The notes beneath the pieces are model-generated. The model saw only the letters and a program-made list of their open reading frames with translations. It had not been told where the DNA came from and did no database searches. The position numbers and the translations under genes are program-made. From Xenococcus sp039190385 (GTDB lineage Bacteria; Cyanobacteriota; Cyanobacteriia; Cyanobacteriales; Xenococcaceae), in the NCBI GenBank assembly GCA_039190385.1, contig JBCCYD010000280.1:1-7909 (forward strand): a DNA stretch of 7,909 nucleotides. The letters are read 5' to 3'. The number at the start of each line of letters is the position of its first letter. The first letter of the stretch is position 1. Positions 5,197 to 7,909 of the stretch are shown here, piece by piece.

Positions 5197-5343
5197 ATGG
5201 ATCGAGGCAAAATCGTAGCGATAATTACCGGGGTCATCTCTATTGCGATCGCCTGCGCCTATCTTATATTAGTACAAGTTCTCGATTCGCGAGGATCATT
5301 TCTTCCTGCACCAATCTCATTTCTCTACCCCTATATTTTTTAG
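5197..5343 (+). CDS. 48-aa conserved-looking membrane microprotein
   Basis: The frame from ATG 5197 to TAG 5341-5343 encodes MDRGKIVAIITGVISIAIAC, continues AYLILVQVLDSRGSFLPAP and ends in an aromatic tail. A single hydrophobic helix (about residues 6-27) follows a short positively charged N-terminus, predicting an N-in, single-pass membrane protein. I recall similar short cyanobacterial proteins with the pattern M-x-R-G-K/R-x-x-A-x-x-T-G ... LLVQLLDxRG-x-x-x-P-A-P; the function is unknown. AAGGA lies 8 bases before the ATG, a good Shine-Dalgarno sequence. The gene sits 122 bp after the ABC ATPase on the same strand. It could be expressed from read-through or its own promoter: TAATAT at 5158-5163 is a possible -10. 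The C-terminal ISFLYPYIF may be a lineage-specific extension. Confidence 0.7.
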   Translation: MDRGKIVAIITGVISIAIACAYLILVQVLDSRGSFLPAPISFLYPYIF

Positions 5344-5365
5344 GACAAATAGGTTACTAATCAAT

Positions 5366-5398
5366 TAGGCATCTCCCACAACGAGCAGGAGATGCCTA
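5366..5398. terminator. Perfect 11-bp hairpin, terminator-like without T-run
   Basis: TAGGCATCTCC (5366-5376) and GGAGATGCCTA (5388-5398) are exact inverted copies around an 11-base loop. The hairpin lies 22 bases after the stop of the 48-aa gene and just past the 3' end of the convergent 79-aa gene, where a bidirectional terminator is expected. The sequence after the stem is AT-rich but lacks a real T-run on either strand, so it may instead stabilise 3' ends or be part of the adjoining repeat. Confidence 0.5.
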
Positions 5399-5427
5399 TT
5401 AAATGATGTCTATTAAATTACGAGCAG
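5381..5427. repeat. 14-bp tandem repeat flanked by ACGAGCAG
   Basis: GATGCCTATTAAAT (5391-5404) is followed directly by GATGTCTATTAAAT (5405-5418), a tandem pair with one mismatch. The octamer ACGAGCAG occurs just before it (5381-5388) and again just after (5420-5427). The right arm of the hairpin at 5366-5398 overlaps the first unit. It looks like local slippage or a small repeat element between two convergent genes. Confidence 0.6.
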
Positions 5428-5436
5428 ATTATATTA

Positions 5437-5676
5437 TTACGCTAATGCTTTAGTTTGTGAGATTGCTTTTCTTCTTGATTTTTTCGCTGTTTTAAATTTC
5501 TTAGTTTGTTTTAGAGGACGTAAATCTTGTGTGATGCCAAATTTTTTCGTATTACTAGCTTTCAATAAAGTTACAATGCGCTGACAAGTTTTTTGGCAGC
5601 CAATAGTTGCTAAGAGTTTGGTTTCCTCGTAAATTCCCCAACGTTGATTAGCTAGTTCTTGAGAATAGTAATTCAT
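5437..5676 (-). CDS. Small basic conserved-looking protein, unknown function
   Basis: A 79-residue soluble protein in two parts. Residues 1-39 form a compact segment with NQRWGIY (10-16), KLLATIGC (20-27) and TCQRIVTLLK (30-39), resembling short cyanobacterial proteins I have seen with an R-W-G-I-Y ... L-L-A-T-x-G pattern. Residues 44-79 are a lysine/arginine-rich tail with 13 basic residues in 36, as in nucleic-acid-binding or ribosome-associated tails. Two cysteines (Cys27, Cys31) are four residues apart. There is no clear Shine-Dalgarno sequence before the ATG at 5674-5676; cyanobacterial genes often lack one. It is isolated: convergent with the 48-aa gene and followed by the hairpin/repeat block. 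The function is not recognised, and the tail alone does not prove nucleic-acid binding. Confidence 0.6.
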   Translation of the reverse strand: MNYYSQELANQRWGIYEETKLLATIGCQKTCQRIVTLLKASNTKKFGITQDLRPLKQTKKFKTAKKSRRKAISQTKALA

Positions 5677-5892
5677 TTTGTTTTATGCGGAGGTAGATAT
5701 ATAGAGTTGTACGTACATTACCCCCTACGATTACCTAATTCTACAACCGTAAAAACACGTATTTTCTCCAGTTTATGAAAATTAGCCCGTATTTTAACTG
5801 AAAATATATTCTCTTAGTTCTCCGAAATTCTTCTTACGCATTTTGAATAATGCTAATTGTTACAGTAGTATATACCATTATTGTGATGCCAT
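5677..5892. other. Intergenic spacer, no gene seen
   Basis: About 216 AT-rich bases between the start of the 79-aa gene and the end of the Tab2-like gene, both on the minus strand. No reading frame, RNA gene or clear terminator is visible. The promoter of the 79-aa gene should be here, but no convincing hexamer pair is present; the palindrome GTACGTAC lies near the middle-left. Confidence 0.4.
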
Positions 5893-6708
5893 TTAGGGAC
5901 TTAAAAGCCAGAGTCCAGTCTGAGTCATCCCCGAATCATCGGGCTGTATCAATAAAAAATGCAGCCGGTTACTATTTTGTTTTTGTTGTTCATAATTTCT
6001 CGCTGCTTTAGCAACTGCTTCAGATTCAAAAGTCGCAAAAACCCATCTATCTACTAATCCAGATTCCAAGACTAGGCCCCCAGATTTTCCTATCTCGGTG
6101 GGAATATAATTCAAAGTTACAGGCTGCTGCTGATCTAACCAACGAGCTAATATTAGAGATTTTCTACCGCCATAAACTACTATTCCTGGAATTACAGTAT
6201 CTGAAGCAATTCCCAGATTAATAGGTTGTAACAGTTCTGGAATACTTTTAATAGGAATAGGGCGATCGCTAGCAAAGTGGATCAGATCCCTTGCGTTCAT
6301 ACTGATAAAATTCCAATTTTCTCCCCAAATATCTTCTGGTAAAGCCTGTGGTGGTGGTTTTTCTAAACCTAGTAAATTATCTTGTGATTTTCCCTGTGGG
6401 TTTGCCGGTAAATAATCTTGTAACTTTTCTTTTAAGGCATTAGTTCTTCTCGTTGTCTCTAGCTGAATATCCAAATTTTTAGTTGCTACTTGGAATAATC
6501 CCATTACTTGAGGACGAAAAATTTGAATTCGAGCTGGTAATTTTCCCTTAGCTGCTTTTTGTAATTGTTGTGTCAACCATTCTGCATTCACTTGATCAGC
6601 AGAACAAGCAATCTCATAGATGAATGTTCCATCAAGGTTGCAAATAACTAATTGCCATTGAGGTTCCGTTTTCGGATAGTGATAGAGATCGCTTTGCCAG
6701 ATGACCAT
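5893..6708 (-). CDS. Tab2/Atab2-family RNA-binding protein (DUF1092)
   Basis: A 271-residue soluble protein matching the Tab2/Atab2 (formerly DUF1092) family, found in cyanobacteria, algae and plants. In chloroplasts, Tab2 (Chlamydomonas) and ATAB2 (Arabidopsis) are needed for translation of photosystem mRNAs such as psaB; a similar role here is inferred from the family. Visible landmarks are the N-terminal VIWQSDLY (2-9), CNLDG (23-27), FRPQVMGLF (64-72), the LPEDIW segment (123-128), the near-C-terminal core GGLVLESGLVDRWVFATF (210-227) and the end TGLWLLSP (264-271). The length is typical for cyanobacterial members and the frame is intact. The start is the only reasonable ATG and matches the family N-terminus. 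It begins 61 bp after the glyQ stop on the same strand, so a glyQ-tab2 transcript is likely, pairing two translation-related functions. Confidence 0.88.
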   Translation of the reverse strand: MVIWQSDLYHYPKTEPQWQLVICNLDGTFIYEIACSADQVNAEWLTQQLQKAAKGKLPARIQIFRPQVMGLFQVATKNLDIQLETTRRTNALKEKLQDYLPANPQGKSQDNLLGLEKPPPQALPEDIWGENWNFISMNARDLIHFASDRPIPIKSIPELLQPINLGIASDTVIPGIVVYGGRKSLILARWLDQQQPVTLNYIPTEIGKSGGLVLESGLVDRWVFATFESEAVAKAARNYEQQKQNSNRLHFLLIQPDDSGMTQTGLWLLSP

Positions 6709-6769
6709 TAAGATTAGGAATTGAGTAACAGCGAATAAATAAAAACTTTATATGACAATGTCTTTTCCT

Positions 6770-7645
6770 TTAGCTTATTTTGAGAGGAAAACCAAGATTC
6801 TCTCTTTGTTCTAAGTATAAATGAGCGACTTTTCTAGCTAAATTACGGATTCTTCCGATATAACGAGTTCGCTCAGTGACAGCAATCACTCCTCGGGCAT
6901 CTAGTAAATTGAAAGTATGAGAACATTTGAGAACATAGTCCAAACTAGGCATAACTAACTTACGCTCAATGAGCTGGGTTGCCTCTTTTTCGTACAGACT
7001 AAATAAATTGAACAATAAATCAGGATCAGAAGCTTCAAAATTGTAGGTACATTGTTCTATTTCTCCCTGGAGGTAAATATCGCCATAATTTAGAACATTG
7101 TTCCATTTAATCTTATTGATCCCATCGACATCTTGAAGATACATGGCCAATCTTTCCAATCCATAGGTAATTTCAATACAGACAGGACAACAATCAATAC
7201 CGCCACATTGTTGGAAATAGGTAAATTGAGTAACCTCCATGCCATCTAACCAAACTTCCCAACCTACACCCCAGGCGCCTAAGGTAGGAGACTCCCAATT
7301 ATCCTCAACAAATCTAATATCATGTTCTTCCGGTTTAATTCCCAAAGCGCGAAGAGATTCTAGATAAATTTCTTGAATATTATCTGGAGACGGCTTAATT
7401 AGAACCTGGTACTGAAAATAATGCTGAACTCGATTAGGATTTTCTCCATAACGTCCATCAGTAGGGCGGCGACAAGGTTCAATATAAGCTATAGACCAGG
7501 GCTCAGGGCCAATAGCACGCAAAAAAGTATGATGGTTCATTGTTCCTGCACCTTTTTCTGTGTCGTAAGGTTGGGCAATGAGGCATCCGCGATCGCTCCA
7601 AAACGAATTAAGAGTAGCTACAATTTCCTGGAAATTTAGAGACAC
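6770..7645 (-). CDS. glyQ: Glycyl-tRNA synthetase alpha subunit
   Basis: The catalytic alpha chain of the bacterial alpha2-beta2 class II glycyl-tRNA synthetase, charging tRNA-Gly with glycine. The family blocks are clear, numbered from the GTG start: QPYDTEKGAGTMN (25-37), FLRAIGPEPW (41-50), EPCRRPTDGRYGENPNR (56-72), FVEDNWESPTLGAWG (112-126), EVWLDGMEVTQFTYFQQ (130-146) and EITYGLERLAMY (158-169). The ATG at 7696 would add 17 residues unlike any GlyQ N-terminus. GTG at 7643-7645 gives M-S-L-N-F-Q-E, close to the usual N-F-Q start, with AAGGAG 13 bases upstream (spacing longer than ideal). The resulting 291 residues is the normal length. Oddities are His38 where the motif normally has Pro (T-M-N-P-H), and extra cysteines at 153 and 156 beside Cys147 and Cys152. 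The beta-subunit gene glyS is not in the window, as is common in cyanobacteria. Confidence 0.95.
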   Translation of the reverse strand: MSLNFQEIVATLNSFWSDRGCLIAQPYDTEKGAGTMNHHTFLRAIGPEPWSIAYIEPCRRPTDGRYGENPNRVQHYFQYQVLIKPSPDNIQEIYLESLRALGIKPEEHDIRFVEDNWESPTLGAWGVGWEVWLDGMEVTQFTYFQQCGGIDCCPVCIEITYGLERLAMYLQDVDGINKIKWNNVLNYGDIYLQGEIEQCTYNFEASDPDLLFNLFSLYEKEATQLIERKLVMPSLDYVLKCSHTFNLLDARGVIAVTERTRYIGRIRNLARKVAHLYLEQRENLGFPLKIS

Positions 7646-7752
7646 AATATTCTTATTACTCCTTGAAAAAAATTCTCCGCTCAAACACCATATCACAAGA
7701 GACTTTGAGAGGAAGCAGATTCAAAAAAAGAAAAAATTTTCGAGAAAGGGGG

Positions 7753-7781
7753 TTGACAAGGGAATTTGGAAAGAATATATT
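7753..7781 (+). promoter_or_regulatory. Strong sigma-70 promoter pointing out of the window
   Basis: A perfect -35 TTGACA (7753-7758) and a near-consensus -10 TATATT (7776-7781) are separated by exactly 17 bases. Transcription would start near 7788-7790 and run to the right, divergent from glyQ. No coding sequence follows within the remaining 120 bases. Such a strong promoter in front of a structured leader fits a stable-RNA operon. Confidence 0.75.
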
Positions 7782-7787
7782 GGTAAA

Positions 7788-7909
7788 TGCGCGGTTGAGA
7801 GCAAAGACGCTCCCAACAACGCTCAGAACCTAGACAAATCAATAGTTTGAAGACTTTAGACAGACATTAGTACCTGGATAAAAATACATTAAGAAAAGAA
7901 AAATCCTAA
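7788..7909 (+). ncRNA. Leader-like transcript, probably rRNA operon leader (partial)
   Basis: Downstream of the promoter the sequence forms a boxB-like hairpin. GTTG (7794-7797) and GAGC (7799-7802) pair with GCTC (7809-7812) and CAAC (7814-7817) around a six-base loop, with a single A/C mismatch. It is followed at 7824-7843 by CAGAACCTAGACAAATCAAT, which resembles the boxA/antitermination motif (GAACCTTGAAAA-type) of cyanobacterial rRNA operons. No start codon with a ribosome-binding site is seen. The inference is that the 16S rRNA gene begins shortly beyond the right edge; the rRNA itself is not in the window, so this stays unproven. Confidence 0.45.

Noticed and set aside
7646..7696. GlyQ start at ATG 7696
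   Set aside because: It adds MIWCLSGEFFSRSNKNI, which does not resemble any GlyQ N-terminus, whereas the GTG at 7645 places N-F-Q-E at the usual position.
7421..7850. Two plus-strand open frames (7421-7639 and 7578-7850)
   Set aside because: The first is antisense to the strongly conserved glyQ region. The second is antisense to the glyQ 5' end and runs through the consensus promoter and structured leader. Neither has a supporting ribosome-binding site or recognisable sequence.
1..7909. CRISPR array, tRNA genes, transposase or integrase
   Set aside because: No regularly spaced repeats, no cloverleaf with a T-loop GTTCRANYC motif, and no transposase or recombinase motifs (DDE, HUH, RHR-Y) were seen on either strand.

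Overview
The window looks like part of a cyanobacterial chromosome. The palindrome GCGATCGC (HIP1) occurs at least ten times (starting at 1106, 2089, 2710, 3705, 3806, 4601, 4929, 5245, 6262 and 7589), far more than expected in 7.9 kb of AT-rich DNA. The proteins agree with this: a Tab2/Atab2-family protein, a FetB-type permease, and small DUF6887/DUF6888-like proteins. The AT-rich composition suggests a Stanieria/Pleurocapsa-like or similar lineage, but the species cannot be read from the window.

Layout. (1) 1-2000 is an accessory, toxin-antitoxin-like stretch. It holds a lone 71-aa antitoxin-like gene (minus), a DUF6888/DUF6887-like pair (minus) whose first gene has ATT where ATG is expected, and a complete antitoxin/PIN-toxin pair (plus, 1301-1998). 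Structured AT-rich spacer DNA with inverted repeats lies between them. A 94-bp copy of the 3' end of fetB (1117-1210) lies on the far side of the PIN cassette from the intact gene, so the cassette is bracketed by direct repeats. (2) 2004-2907 (minus) holds a 38-aa single-helix membrane microprotein followed by fetB, a metal/iron-export-type ABC permease. (3) 2908-3208 is a spacer with degraded coding-like sequence and a strong inverted repeat next to a -10 box. (4) 3209-5074 (plus) is a fused two-ATPase subunit of an oligopeptide-type ABC importer. A 48-aa membrane microprotein (plus) follows it. (5) 5366-5427 is a perfect hairpin plus tandem repeats, followed by a 79-aa basic small protein (minus). 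(6) 5893-7645 (minus) is glyQ (glycyl-tRNA synthetase alpha) followed by the Tab2-like gene 61 bp downstream, probably co-transcribed. (7) At the right edge a consensus-like sigma-70 promoter points out of the window into a hairpin plus boxA-like leader, as expected upstream of an rRNA operon.

How the genes fit together. glyQ, the Tab2-like gene and the putative rrn leader all concern translation and form the conserved core on the right. The ABC ATPase and FetB are both transporter parts but from unrelated transporters, and neither has its partner subunits here. The left third is the variable part. Its most informative structure is the duplicated fetB tail flanking the PIN cassette, which records an insertion or recombination event. 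I see no CRISPR array, transposase, integrase, tRNA or large defence system. The best candidates for undescribed biology are the fetB-tail-flanked cassette, the two membrane microproteins, the ATT-start gene and the dyad in front of the ABC gene.
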